Assembly (NCBI GenBank): GCA_002099365.1
Contig: MSED01000008.1
Span: 62,001-126,000, forward strand
Origin: Phialophora verrucosa
Lineage: Eukaryota > Ascomycota > Eurotiomycetes > Chaetothyriales > Herpotrichiellaceae
DNA length: 64,000 nucleotides
Direction: 5' to 3'
Position numbers and translations under genes: made by a program. Within the stretch, counting starts at the first letter, position 1. Each line of letters opens with the position of its first letter. Under the pieces are notes generated by a model. That model had not been told where the DNA came from. It saw only the letters and a list, made by a program, of their open reading frames with translations, and ran no database searches. Below, piece by piece: positions 42,544-52,775 of this stretch.

Positions 42544-44130
42544 ATGGATCACACTACCAGTGCTCCCGAGCTCGCTCCGCAAGGTGAGGCAATTAACATG
42601 GTTGAGCTCGCAGAGACTGTTCGCTGGATCCTCATTCCAGAACGAGACCAGGCTCCGGGAGATGAACTGCAACAGCTTCTGCGACTTCGCGACAATCTGC
42701 CCCAGGGAATGAGTGAGGCTCAGCGGGCTGAGGCGGATGCAGTATTCGACAGGGCGTTTGCAGTGTTTAACACTGCGCTTGGCCTCGTCCCTACGGCTCT
42801 TAGGCGCCAGTTGCTTGGTGGCTTCGCGGAACCTGACTCGGCTCCATCGATGGAGGAGCTCCGCCAATATGTCCTGGATTTTGGGCGGGATGAGCTGGTT
42901 GGCAACGCTGACGCTCGTCGAATACTGGGGGCGATGGCACGCCTTTTCCGAGGCCCTCTGGCCAACCACCCGGAATGGTGCATACCTTCACTAGAAGTCA
43001 TATTCGACTATCAGCTGGGAATTCCCGCACATTCCGTGTTGTCGCGGCTGTTCTCTGCTTACCTTGATAGGAACACACGGCGCGTTGTGGAAATTTCGCA
43101 GCATCTCCTGGATAGCGACACTCGCTTTGAATTTACTCGATCAGACGGAGTCCTGATAGTCAATGAGAGCCCGCCATACCATCTCGCCGACGACGACAGC
43201 GACATCGACACTTATAACGACCACGATGGTGACCGCAACAACGACGGTAACAGCGACGGTGGCAGTGATGCCGATGGTGACCGCAACAGTGACAGTAACA
43301 ATACCGCTAGCGAGGAGTACAGCATCCTCGACTGGTTGATGTTGTCGACAATCGCCCTTCCTTCTGACTTACGGCAGGAGTTCGATCCGCAAGGAAGATG
43401 GTCTAGTTCCGATCGTGATATTCTCGACCTAGCCAACCTCATGCACGCTTTGCAAGCCTACGACGGTCATTTAACCCGCATGTTCGCCGGCATAGTGGCT
43501 TATGACGATGTGGATACTTACCGGCCTTTGGCAGATAACAGCAGTGACTTTGACCGGGTCTGGCTTCCCTTTTTGCGAGAGGTGAGGGGCGACCCTGCTT
43601 TGGGAGAGGATTGCGATGTTAGGGCCTACGAACAGATACTCGCTAGGTCCGAGACCCTCCTTTCACAGATCCACGAACGGCTATTCGATGCGGAGAGGTA
43701 CATAATTGCACGTGAAGAATCACTTGTCGCCAACGGACAGACCCTGGAGGCATATGCTTCACGGTACGAACGGACCAGATACCGATGGCGCCTGAGAGCA
43801 TCTGTTGACCGCTTCCGGAACGACCGATACCGAGATATGTTCAGGATCCCTTCCACTGTCCAGCCAGCGCCAATCGCCCGGCCCTACGAGACCGAAGATC
43901 CATGCCCAATCTGTTATGATGCTCTTGAGCGGACAGAAGGTGAGGTTCCTTGCCCCCCTGTCGTGACTTACCACTGCTGCAACAGACCTTTCCATACTGA
44001 TTGCTTGCTTGGATGGTTACTACCTAATGCTGATAGTGCCATGACCTGCCCATGGTGCCGGTCCCCCGTGGCCCCCGAAGTCCTGGGCGAAGTGCTGGAG
44101 TCAAGAGTACGAGAACTGCAGTGTCTGTGA
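42544..44130 (+). CDS. RING-finger protein with Asp/Asn-rich insert (putative E3 ligase)
   Basis: Single exon; 528 residues from the ATG at 42544 (ACAATGG). An in-frame ATG at 42406 would add 46 residues of poor composition. The N-terminal 200 residues are helical and unrecognised. A low-complexity Asp/Asn/Gly/Ser stretch at about residues 218–258 carries a 48-bp direct repeat in its DNA. The C-terminus has a zinc-binding RING-type motif: CPICYDAL, then about 20 residues, CCNRPFHTDCLLGWL, then TCPWCR. The usual C-x-H of a RING-H2 finger is C-N-R here while the following H-x2-C is kept, so one ligand deviates. RING proteins usually recruit ubiquitin-conjugating enzymes; the target is unknown. 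Long Asp/Asn-rich proteins of this kind are often lineage-specific expansions in fungi. Confidence 0.82.
   Translation: MDHTTSAPELAPQGEAINMVELAETVRWILIPERDQAPGDELQQLLRLRDNLPQGMSEAQRAEADAVFDRAFAVFNTALGLVPTALRRQLLGGFAEPDSAPSMEELRQYVLDFGRDELVGNADARRILGAMARLFRGPLANHPEWCIPSLEVIFDYQLGIPAHSVLSRLFSAYLDRNTRRVVEISQHLLDSDTRFEFTRSDGVLIVNESPPYHLADDDSDIDTYNDHDGDRNNDGNSDGGSDADGDRNSDSNNTASEEYSILDWLMLSTIALPSDLRQEFDPQGRWSSSDRDILDLANLMHALQAYDGHLTRMFAGIVAYDDVDTYRPLADNSSDFDRVWLPFLREVRGDPALGEDCDVRAYEQILARSETLLSQIHERLFDAERYIIAREESLVANGQTLEAYASRYERTRYRWRLRASVDRFRNDRYRDMFRIPSTVQPAPIARPYETEDPCPICYDALERTEGEVPCPPVVTYHCCNRPFHTDCLLGWLLPNADSAMTCPWCRSPVAPEVLGEVLESRVRELQCL
43225..43288 (+). repeat. Direct repeat in coding sequence (Asp/Asn-rich tract)
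   Basis: GATGGTGACCGCAACA occurs at 43225–43240 and again at 43273–43288, offset by 48 bp, within GAC/AAC/AGC-rich codons. The unit is a multiple of three, so copy-number change would not break the frame. Confidence 0.7.
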
Positions 44131-45355
44131 GGGCTCCGAAGGTAAGTGGAAGGTGTTGTCGTAAGCCTGCCGTTAAAGTTGAGAATGGTGAGCGAGAGCG
44201 ATATGGACAGAGAGGTGACACCCTGAGATGCGAGGCGAATACCTAGAGTAAACAATGCAGGCTGGTCCTGTACACAGGACTAGGATCGCTGTTACGAACA
44301 ACCTATAAGTGGCCCTAGGATGTGAATCATATACGTACTCATATCGGAAACAGTCCGATCAACTTCTCCTACAAGCTCATAATAATCCCTTTCCCAGCGT
44401 GACTCTATGACATTGTGACAACGTGGGTGTATTGGCGTGGTATGACGAAGACAGCGTGGATCACTGCCGACGGACGCAGATAGACAGAGACAACAGCTCA
44501 ACCAGGCACTCAATATGCATGCTCCCTGATAGTGATTCCGCGCAGGATAAAGCCATGTGGTGGTCGAGGCAGAACAGAGGGGAGAAGCAATGAGCACGTA
44601 ATTAAGGATGACGGGGAACTTCCAGATAGTAATAATTGCCCAAGCCGGGCATGGCGAGACGAGGACACAAGATATATTACTGTACAGCACGAGTACCACA
44701 ATGCACCAGGTGTCAGGAACTAGGTATGCCGTGTCTGTTTGCATTGACTTTCGCCGCACATACCGAAGCAGGAATTCTACATACAACAACGTGGCCGTCC
44801 GTAGTATGATACGGGCCACTACAGTCATGATACAGAGAACCTCGCAGTAATGCCCGGTAAATGCGAGTAGGCGTACAGTAGACGGAACCCGCGCACACAC
44901 ATTCTCGTGAGGTTACACAGTACAGCACAACCGGCTACCGCGAGCGCCCGTGATAGGCTTGACATTGCCGGATCCTCGGCTCCAACGGCCAACGTACGGA
45001 GTATGCCTGCGAGTACCCTGGGTTATCGGTATACGATGTATTGTATGAACCGGAGCACTTGGCTCCTCAGGGTGGTCAGGTTAGTTACGAGTACGGGGGC
45101 AGGGGGTGGGTGTGGATGTGCGGAGGAGGGGGAGAGGGGGTTCTCCCTCTCACGCGTCTCTCCACATATTAAAGGTCGAGGATTTTCTCAGAATTTAGGC
45201 CGTGCATATTCTTATATCGGCTCCACTAGCAGCTATTACTGCCATCACAGTGTGGTGCTCGACGACTGTTTTTGTCAGAGACAGACCCTGCCTCTTCTGC
45301 TCCCTCCATAGCATACCGAGTACAATCACATACCTACGCTCACGCCTTGACGCGA
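44131..45355. other. Intergenic, 1.2 kb upstream of bZIP-like gene
   Basis: Frames up to 202 codons on the minus strand (44292–44900) are Cys/Ser/Leu-rich without domain features. Nothing is called. Confidence 0.4.
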
Positions 45356-46287
45356 ATGGCGGAGAGGCGCAAGCGAGGACGTCCACGGACCGAAGCCAGG
45401 TTTGACAACTGGTTCGGAGTCGAGGACGCGAGGGAACGGAAGCGCATACAAGATAGATTGGCGCAGCGGGCGAGACGTAAGTCCCTTGTTGGCCATTGCT
45501 CCCTGTTTGCGGTCTGCTCTGGTCAGCCTTTCGTGCCCGCGAACATGGGGCGTTTAGTTGGTGTCTCTACCACAGAGGTAGCCGTCTGATACTTACTTAC
45601 TTCTTTACTTACTTGGTGGTCTCGTGCTCTGCAGGAGACCGTCTACTCGGTCGACCACCTGCGAGCGAAGCGGGAAGTGCCAGCACCGGCAGCTTCGGCA
45701 CCCCGTCCGAGCCTTCCAGGGATGCTAGCACGAGCAGCCAGACTGTCCCCTCAGAGACCCCCGATGCGGGACTCGATGTACGGCCATCGTCGCCACCGCG
45801 TGGGGACGCTTCCTCGCTCGCTCCTCGTCTGCCCGTGTTGCGCATCGAAGCGATGCGACCATCACCATCCTCCGTGCTCACGATCACCATGAAAATGCCC
45901 ACGGACCACTATTTCCTGTGCTGGCCAGCCTGGCCCATCTACTCGGCTCTAGTCCAGCACGGGCTCATGCAAGGCACGGGGTGTCCGGACTCCAATGATG
46001 AGGCAGCTTCGCCGCGGGAATACCTCTCGCTGCCGGAACCGCTGCACCCGACCCCCCTGCAGCTCGCGATGCCGCATAGGCGGTGGATTGATCGGTTTCC
46101 GTTCCCGCGGCTGCGAGACAATCTCATCTTGCTCAACGGGTTGGTCGACCTGGACGAGTTCGTTGGGGACTTGTTCGGCATGGCCAGCCTCCTCCTGCGG
46201 CCGGACTCGCGGCGAGCAACGTGGGAGCCGGAGTCTTGGCGGATGGGGACTGAGTTTTCGTTGAAATGGGGATATTTGTTCTTGTGA
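45356..46287 (+). CDS. bZIP-like protein with DUF3425
   Basis: Exons 45356–45476 and 45635–46287 joined by a 158-bp GT–AG intron; 257 residues. The first 40 residues hold a short basic region (RKRGRPRTEARFDNWFGVEDARERKRIQDRLAQRARRDRLLG). Fungal bZIPs of this class read KRIQNRIAQR; here the DNA-contacting Asn is Asp (QDRLAQR), and no heptad leucines follow, since a Ser/Pro-rich linker begins at once. The C-terminal half matches DUF3425 (PTDHYFLCWPAWPIYSALVQHGL, then WIDRFPFPRLRDNLILLNGLVDLDEFVGDLFG and WEPESWRMGTEFSLKWGYLF), a domain found only with fungal bZIPs. It may bind DNA weakly, dimerise through DUF3425, or act as a modulator. It sits directly upstream of an MFS transporter on the same strand, a common regulator–transporter pairing. 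Confidence 0.85.
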
Positions 46288-46850
46288 TACATCATACGTA
46301 TTTCGTAATGCATCCGTTTCTGCGTGTGGGTTCCAAGCTACATAGTACTCCCTACAGGGCTCAGCTACGGTGATATTACACGGAGCAGCCAATCATGAAA
46401 TGCTGCACCACGCCGCTAGTCGATCGCTAGAGAGCGCCAACTAGATTTTGTCAGAATCTGGGTTGGTCGAACAGCGACATGAATGATACTGCTAAGTCTG
46501 TCCATACCGGTATGTCGATTGACTTGACTTGATCGTGTCGCCTGCTGCTGTTGCCTGGCTGTGGAGCCTCTGAAACCCCCGGCCTTGGTGGTGTAGCACT
46601 CTTCCGTCTTTGCTTCCCCACGGGGCGGGTTCCTCCATGGCGGATCGTCTGAAGCGTCCAGACTTCGGATGGACGTGATTTCAGAACCGATACCGGTGAA
46701 ATCTGCCTCGGCGACACGGCTATTGTACGCTTAGATGCACGAGGACGTCCTAAACATGCATAATATATCAAAGAGCAGGATGAGGGCATCACCAGGAGGA
46801 CAACCTTGTCTCGAACCCCAGTTGATATCACCGACCACCACACTGCAAAG
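46288..46850. other. Intergenic, bZIP-like gene to MFS transporter
   Basis: 560 bp; includes the transporter promoter. Minus-strand frames here are antisense to the transporter start and not called. Confidence 0.45.
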
Positions 46851-48939
46851 ATGGCGAAACTTACCACCTACAACATCTGGATCGGGATGATCGTTGCCAT
46901 CGGCACGTTCGGATATGGTTATGGATTCGGCGTGTTCATCACCAGCATAGGTCAACCAGGGTTTTACAAGGATTTTGATCTTGACCGTGAGCGACGAGTG
47001 ACTTTGAAGGTTCGTTTCAAGGGTAGAGGCTGACATGTTACATATGCATAGCAACGAGCAAGTATACTGCAAAGTGAGCACGAGATCTCCTCCGACGGAC
47101 GAACCAAGCATGCATGCTGACGACCTATTTACCTTCCAGCATACTGGGCGCGGTCAATGCCCTCTTCGCCGCCGGGGGTGCATTTGGCGCCATTGCCCAG
47201 GCCTGGCTCGCCGACTGGGTGGGCCGCAAGAAAGCCCTCGCGGCATCCGCGCTGTTCTCGTTGATCGGTGCCGGCTGGGCTGCTGGATCGCCATATCTGG
47301 CAATGCTCATCACCATCAGGATATTGCATGGATTCGGGCTCGGGATGCAGATCTGCTTGGTCCCCTTGTACCTGACCGAGGTGTCACCCGCTCATTGTCG
47401 CGGACTCATGACTGGCATGACGGTGATGGGATTCGGGCTCGGATACGTGGCGTATGTCTCTGAACCCCCGGTCTTCCGTCTGTGGTGTGGGTGTGTATTT
47501 CAACTGACCAGCCCTCCAGTGTTGCGTGGGTTTCCGTGGGGACGTATTTCGCGAAGAACGAGACCCTTCAATGGCGTCTCCCGCTTGCGCTGGCATGCCT
47601 CGGGCCACTGGGTCTTCTTGTCGGAATCTGGTTCGTGCCCGGTCAGTGACTACCACCTACCTACCTTAGACTATGTCGTGCTGTGCTGGCGATGTTAACC
47701 CAGAAGAACAGAATCCCCACGATACCTGTGCTGGATTGGCCGTCACGAAACGGCCCTACAAGTCATCCGCCGCCTCCATCGTGACCCGACCGACCCGGAA
47801 GACTCTGCGGCCCAGGCGGAGTTCATGCAGATCCAAGCACAGGTTGAAAAGGACAAGGAGCAAAAGTCCGGGTACATCCAGATGTTCACCAAACCCAGTT
47901 GGCGGAAACGCTCGCTTCTCGTGCTATTCATCATGTATGCTTCCTTGTCACAGTACGGCGCACGCTGGTGCTGACCTGGGCTGACTTGTGCTAGGTTTGC
48001 ATCCCAAGCAACTGGAGTGAGTCAGCCGGCAGGGGTGTATCACCTTTGGATTGACGTTTGTCTCTAGGTCAACGGTATCGCGAATTACCTGGTCGTTATA
48101 TTCGGGATGCTCGGCTTGAGCGGCGTCAAGCCATTGCTCGTGTACGGTAGGTGATTTAGTCTGCTCAAAAACAAAGGGTCCAGACGCAAGTGATAGGCAA
48201 CTGACTCTCTCACACTTTGATTCCACAGCCATCTATGCGGTGGTCGGGACCATCGCGGCGTTCGTCGCTTGTTTCACCATGGACATGTTTGGCCGGAGGC
48301 GGCTCTTCTGTAAGTCTGCTCTGCTCCCAAGCTAGGACTCATTGCTCACTCCAGCTTTTCCAACCTCTATTAGTGATTGGCTTCCCTGCTCTTGCCCTCA
48401 ATCTGCTAGCGGAGGCCCTTCTCCAGAGAGAGTATCTCGGGAGCACGAACCAAGCGGGCCTGGGCGCAGCAGTCGGCTTCATCTTCCTGTTCATCGTGCT
48501 GTTCCAGTTCATCGACGCCCCGTCCTTCGTGTGGTGCTCCGAGATCTTCCCCACCACGATTCGAGCAAAGGGCATCGGGCTGAGCATGTTCGCCTATTTC
48601 GTTGGGTTTATCGCCTTTTCGACCCCGGGCCCGCTGGCTTTTCGGAACATGTAAGCGCTGCTGATTACACCTTCCTTAAAGTAGTGTTGCGAACCCCGGC
48701 TGACGGTAGGCTCGAGCAGAACCTGGAGGATGTATTTGATCTTCATGGCTTTTTGCCTTGTTTGCGAGGTCGTCGTTTGGGCCTACGTCCCGGAAACTCG
48801 AGGCCTGCCGGTTGAGGAGATGGGAGCCTTGTTTGGCGATGAAGTCGTTCTGCATATGACCTCGGATGGCCGCGGACTGGTCGAAAAGAGCGATGGCGTG
48901 GCTCTCGACCATATTGAAGTGGTCGCGGCCAAGGACTAG
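46851..48939 (+). CDS. MFS sugar-type transporter with ten exons, two of them very short
   Basis: Exons: 46851–46986, 47052–47061 (10 nt), 47140–47451, 47520–47641, 47712–47934, 47995–48016 (22 nt), 48068–48146, 48229–48309, 48374–48650 and 48720–48939; 493 residues with all phases matching. Without the 10-nt exon the frames either side cannot be joined; with it the protein reads DLDPTSNILGAVNALFAAGG, as expected after helix 1. It is a PF00083-type sugar porter: ADWVGRKKAL, VPLYLTEVSPAHCRGL, PESPRYL at the central loop, MDMFGRRRLF, WCSEIFPTTIRAKGIG and VPETRGLPVEEM. The N-terminus is short (MAKLTTYNIWIG). Substrate unknown. The bZIP-like gene lies just upstream; a histidine phosphatase is convergent downstream. 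Confidence 0.93.
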
Positions 48940-49270
48940 GACTTGATAATGATCGACGAAACGGGGACGGAAACCAAAGTACGGGTAGGCACCATGCTCG
49001 CCCTGGCTTCCATAGCCGATCAATTGTACACAGTACTTCAGTATGTACGGAAGACACAGTCTGTAAGTTAGAGGCAGGCACATGGACGAGACGAACAGCG
49101 CCGTGAGGGTGTATTTCTCGTCCACTGCTTCTCTTCTACCACCGGGTTCTTCACATCACCAAATATTGCTCGCTGATCAACAACTGGTAGGATGACCTCC
49201 CAACCATCCGCGCTCGCATTCCTTTCCAGTTAATTGGCATTCTTCTCTTCGTACCAGCCCGTCTCTTCCC
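48940..49270. other. Convergent 3' region, MFS transporter and histidine phosphatase
   Basis: 330 bp between convergent genes; no gene signal. Confidence 0.4.
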
Positions 49271-49918
49271 TCATCGCAGCACGACGTCTGTTCCCGTCTT
49301 AATTAAGGTAAAGGTTTTGTAGGCGCCCAGCGGCACACGCGCATCTGGGACAAGTTCCATCATAATCCCTTCATGCGTCACCACGACGATATCCTCCCTC
49401 CCGTCCGCATTGGCCCGCAACTGCTCAGAAACGTCCCACAGCCGTTGCAGGATCCTGATTTTCCGCTGCGCGACGGCCGCACGAGCAGGCGACCACGGCC
49501 CCGTCTTCTCGAACCACCGAGACGGCAGTCCGCGGATCTGGGCCTCCAACTCAGGGAACTCATGCAGCAACACATTTGGCGGCGATCCGACATTGCACGC
49601 CGGGGTGCTGATTTCCTGCAGATCAGGGTCCAAGACCAGAGTCACGCCGCCGGTTCTGACCCCTTTGCCCGAGTTGGCGGGATAGTGGGCCGCACTGAGG
49701 ACGCGAGACAATGCCGCGAGAGAAGTCTGGACGGTTCGACGAAGCGGCGAGACCAGGACGGCGCCCACGCTGTCCGAGTTGTCGTGGATGAAGCGTCGGC
49801 CTAAGTCTTCCGCGACGTCGAGCCCGCGTTCGCTCAACGGGGCGTCTGGGATTGTTGCGTCGTCGCGAAGATTATGAAGGCCCTCGGCGTGGCGGACCAG
49901 ATGGACTTTTCGACTCAT
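49271..49918 (-). CDS. Histidine phosphatase (phosphoglycerate-mutase-like) protein
   Basis: Single exon of 215 residues from the ATG at 49918; the frame is open 45 bp further up without an ATG. The branch-1 histidine phosphatase motif is complete: HLVRHAEGLHN (phosphorylated His in RHAE), PLSERGLDVAEDLGRRF, VSPLRRTVQT, a downstream Glu in DLQEIS and the second catalytic His in VVVTHEGIM. Fungal relatives (the YNL108C/Tfc7-like or broad-range phosphatase groups) dephosphorylate small phospho-compounds; true glycolytic mutase is unlikely because of the length and the missing EGLNK block. Substrate not predictable. It converges with the MFS transporter. Confidence 0.9.
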   Translation of the reverse strand: MSRKVHLVRHAEGLHNLRDDATIPDAPLSERGLDVAEDLGRRFIHDNSDSVGAVLVSPLRRTVQTSLAALSRVLSAAHYPANSGKGVRTGGVTLVLDPDLQEISTPACNVGSPPNVLLHEFPELEAQIRGLPSRWFEKTGPWSPARAAVAQRKIRILQRLWDVSEQLRANADGREDIVVVTHEGIMMELVPDARVPLGAYKTFTLIKTGTDVVLR

Positions 49919-50999
49919 TGCACGGTGCGATTGTGTTTGCTTGTCCGTCGGATGTCGAGTCAAGAGAGGAGGGCGTCGATTCGTTCACGAAGGTCATGGA
50001 AGCAGGAGCGGTCCATGTCAGTCCAGTCCGGTCTTCCAGTTCAGACTGTGTCCGTTTCGAAACGCAAGACAGGTCAATGTAATGGATGCCTGGGACACCC
50101 ACTCTGCTGGAATTGGAGTCTAACCCTGCGACGATGGCTCTCCTCCAGCTATTATATGTCACATAACCGTGGCACATCCAGCGACTGCGTCAAGACCATG
50201 GTGCTCAGCTGTCTGTCCGAATTTGGTGTGGGCTTTCAGCTTGATATGCGCCAAGTTGGGAAATCCGAAGGCTGAGCGGCCGCCAAGCGGCAGAGGCTGA
50301 GGATCGTGCAGAGTCCATATGCCACGTTCACATCGAAGGATGGAAAAGGCAAGGAGATACCCAACAGTCTGAACCTCGCGTATCATGGGCATGCAGAACA
50401 GAATAGCTGGCTGATGTTGTTACATGTCGTTGACCAGCAACTACGGTGCTGAGCGCTCGACTCTATTGGCGGATGAAGATCCAAGGTGTCCAATGGGAAG
50501 CACTGCCAATGAATTTTGATTTCGCTTCAAGGGATCAAAGCGCAAAGGCTGAGCTGAAGACATGGGTGTTGGGGGTTTGAGAGAAATCCTTGTCTCTATT
50601 GATCTGCTCAAAAGGCCCGGGGGTTGTGTGAAGTGTCCTTTCCCGATGCACAGTCGAGTTGTGCTTGGTCCGTTTCTGCAAATACACAACTGTTGCAGAG
50701 CAGGAGAGGCTCACAAGACCGACCACTTCCTGGTCCTGTCTGTGGTTGAACCGTCGCCTAGGCCTGAGCCCCAACCCCCCGATCGTCTTATTTGCCATTT
50801 GACTGCAATGGCTTTCATGACTGGTAGCAATACATGGAAATCAAAAAGACTGAGCGGTATCCCGCCGGAACCATGCCTAGCGGAGCGAAAACACCATGCA
50901 CCAATGCTCAGTGGCCCAATGATGACCCAAAGGCAATACTCGCGTTTCGAAAGGCTAGTATTTGTCCGCCGTTCCAATGCTGCCGAAGGGGCCTGCAGC
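49919..50999. other. Intergenic, histidine phosphatase promoter / GLE1 3' end
   Basis: About 1.1 kb. A 149-codon plus-strand frame at 50562–51011 runs into the GLE1 3' end and has no domain; it is not called. Confidence 0.45.
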
Positions 51000-52775
51000 C
51001 TATGTAAGTGAGAAATGATTCTCTTTCTTCCATCCCTCCACCATCAGTTGCAATGACTTGGTCACTTGCTTCTCCTGCAGTTCGTGGGGCAACGTCCTTG
51101 GAAACTCCAGCACTGCCTGCCTCAACGCCGCGATGCCGACAGCCCCAAAGAACAGCACAAAGCGGTCGATTGAATTATTCTCCAACATGTTCTTCAACAG
51201 TATAAGATGACTTGTCTGAACTTCTTGTGGGGGAGTGTTGATGATATGCGCCAGACTGGACCAGAAATGCACAGGTGGCCACGGGTTCTGGAATCTTGCC
51301 TTTGAGAAATTTCGTAGCGCAATAGAGGCGTAGCCTACACCGAGACCCGTAAGACGGTCGTAGTGTTTATTCTGAGTCGTAAAGGCGCGCTTCGAGTCGG
51401 TAGAGTCGTCGATCCTATCGAGACGCCAGCCAAGTCTGAGTCTGCCTGCTGTGGTGGATTCGGAGCCGGATATGCCGAAGAGAATGGGAGCGGCGGCGTG
51501 GAATTTGCACATAAGGATCGGGATCAGCGATTGACTTGGAACGGGGCGGGAGGAACTATTCGCAGGTGCGTTTCGAGCGAACTGGAGGTCGGGCATAGAA
51601 AAGATCTGTGCGACGAGGGTGCCGATCGGTTCAGCCGCCTTAGCGTTGACAGCGCATTCACCGACGAAGGCGGCCATGACGGCTTTGCTGAAAATCGAGA
51701 GAAGATACAGAAGCAATGATGGGACTGTGGTCGCGCCATTGTCGCCCAGGTTGAGATGTGCCGGCAAGAAGTCGCCCACACGTGCTGGAGGCGATGGTAG
51801 CTCCTTGAGTGCTCGAAGCAGAGTTGTCTTGACTCGGTCGTGCTGTATTGGATGTCAGCCTGGAGACGACCCCAGCATCAGAGCGGGAATCGGAGTACTT
51901 ACCCCTACTCGGTTAGCGGCCTTGTCGTCGGTCAACTGTCCTACGCTTGTTCGAATCGCCCGTCGCATGTCACCAACGTGTGGTTTCAAGGTTGCGTCTT
52001 TCCTGGCCGACGTCCAGAACTCTGATCGGAACGTCTTCAACTTCTTGTGGAGAGCCAGGTATTCCTGATGTCGCTGCTCGATATCCGAGGCTGGGACTTG
52101 AGTTGGGCGGGAGGTGGTTGGTTTTATAGCCGGCTGGCTTGGAGATGCTGCCTTGGCGGTTTCTTCCTGCAATTTCCTAAGAGCGGCTTCCTTTTCAGCT
52201 TTCTCTTCAGCTTTTGCTTGCTCCTCTTGTTGCTTTCGCAGTGCAGCGTCTCGTTCAATCCGCTCCTTTTCTTCTGCGTCGGCCTTCTCTTTTGCGCGGC
52301 GTTCCGCTTCCTGTCGAGCACGTTCCTCACGCTCACGACGCTCTTCACCTTCCTTTCGGATTCTTCGCTCCTCCTCGGCTCTCTTGCGAGCCTCCTCCTC
52401 TGCCTTTCTTCGTCTTTCTTCCTCCTCTAGCCGTTTTCTCTCCTCTTCCTCACGCTTTCGTCGTTCTTCTTCCTCCTTCTTAATGTAGGCTTGGAGGACA
52501 GCCTCGGCCTGCTTTCGTACAACTTCATGCTGGGCACTGGCGGCGTCGAGCTCTAGCCGATGGACGTGAGCCTGGGCCGCCTCTCGGGCGTCGAGCTCGT
52601 CCCGCTGCCGACGCTTCTGATAAGCATGAAGCTTGGAACTCTCGATTTCGTGTAATTGGAGTTGGCCCAATGCCCGATCAAGTTCCCATTGCAGCTGCCG
52701 CGAGGGACTGTCGTCATTCCTCCGAACTCTGGGACTATTCCTGGCTGAAAATGGCGAAGAATGGAGTTTGGCCAT
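51000..52775 (-). CDS. GLE1: GLE1 nuclear pore mRNA export factor
   Basis: Two exons, 52775–51903 and 51842–51000, separated by a 60-bp phase-0 intron; 571 residues. Gle1 sits on the cytoplasmic face of the nuclear pore and, with inositol hexakisphosphate, activates the helicase Dbp5 to release exported mRNPs. The layout is a short N-terminus, a long charged coiled coil (about residues 45–215: repeated KKEEEERRKREEEERK-type blocks), a Pro/Ser linker, then the HEAT-like Gle1 domain (HQEYLALHKKLKTFRSEFW, GDMRRAIRTSVGQLT, LLLYLLSIFSKAVMAAFVGECA, GYASIALRNFSK, LHIL-type ends with HLILLKNMLENN). The coiled coil gives strong GC skew and open antisense frames, which are artefacts. Length fits the fungal family. 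Confidence 0.95.

Noticed and set aside
44292..44900. 202-codon minus-strand frame
   Set aside because: Cys/Ser/Leu-rich random-looking reading in an intergenic region.
50562..51011. 149-codon plus-strand frame with ATG
   Set aside because: Overlaps the GLE1 3' end, no family features; could only be revived by transcript data.
52047..52488. Plus-strand Ser/Phe/Leu-rich frames
   Set aside because: Antisense of the GLE1 Glu/Arg-rich coiled coil.
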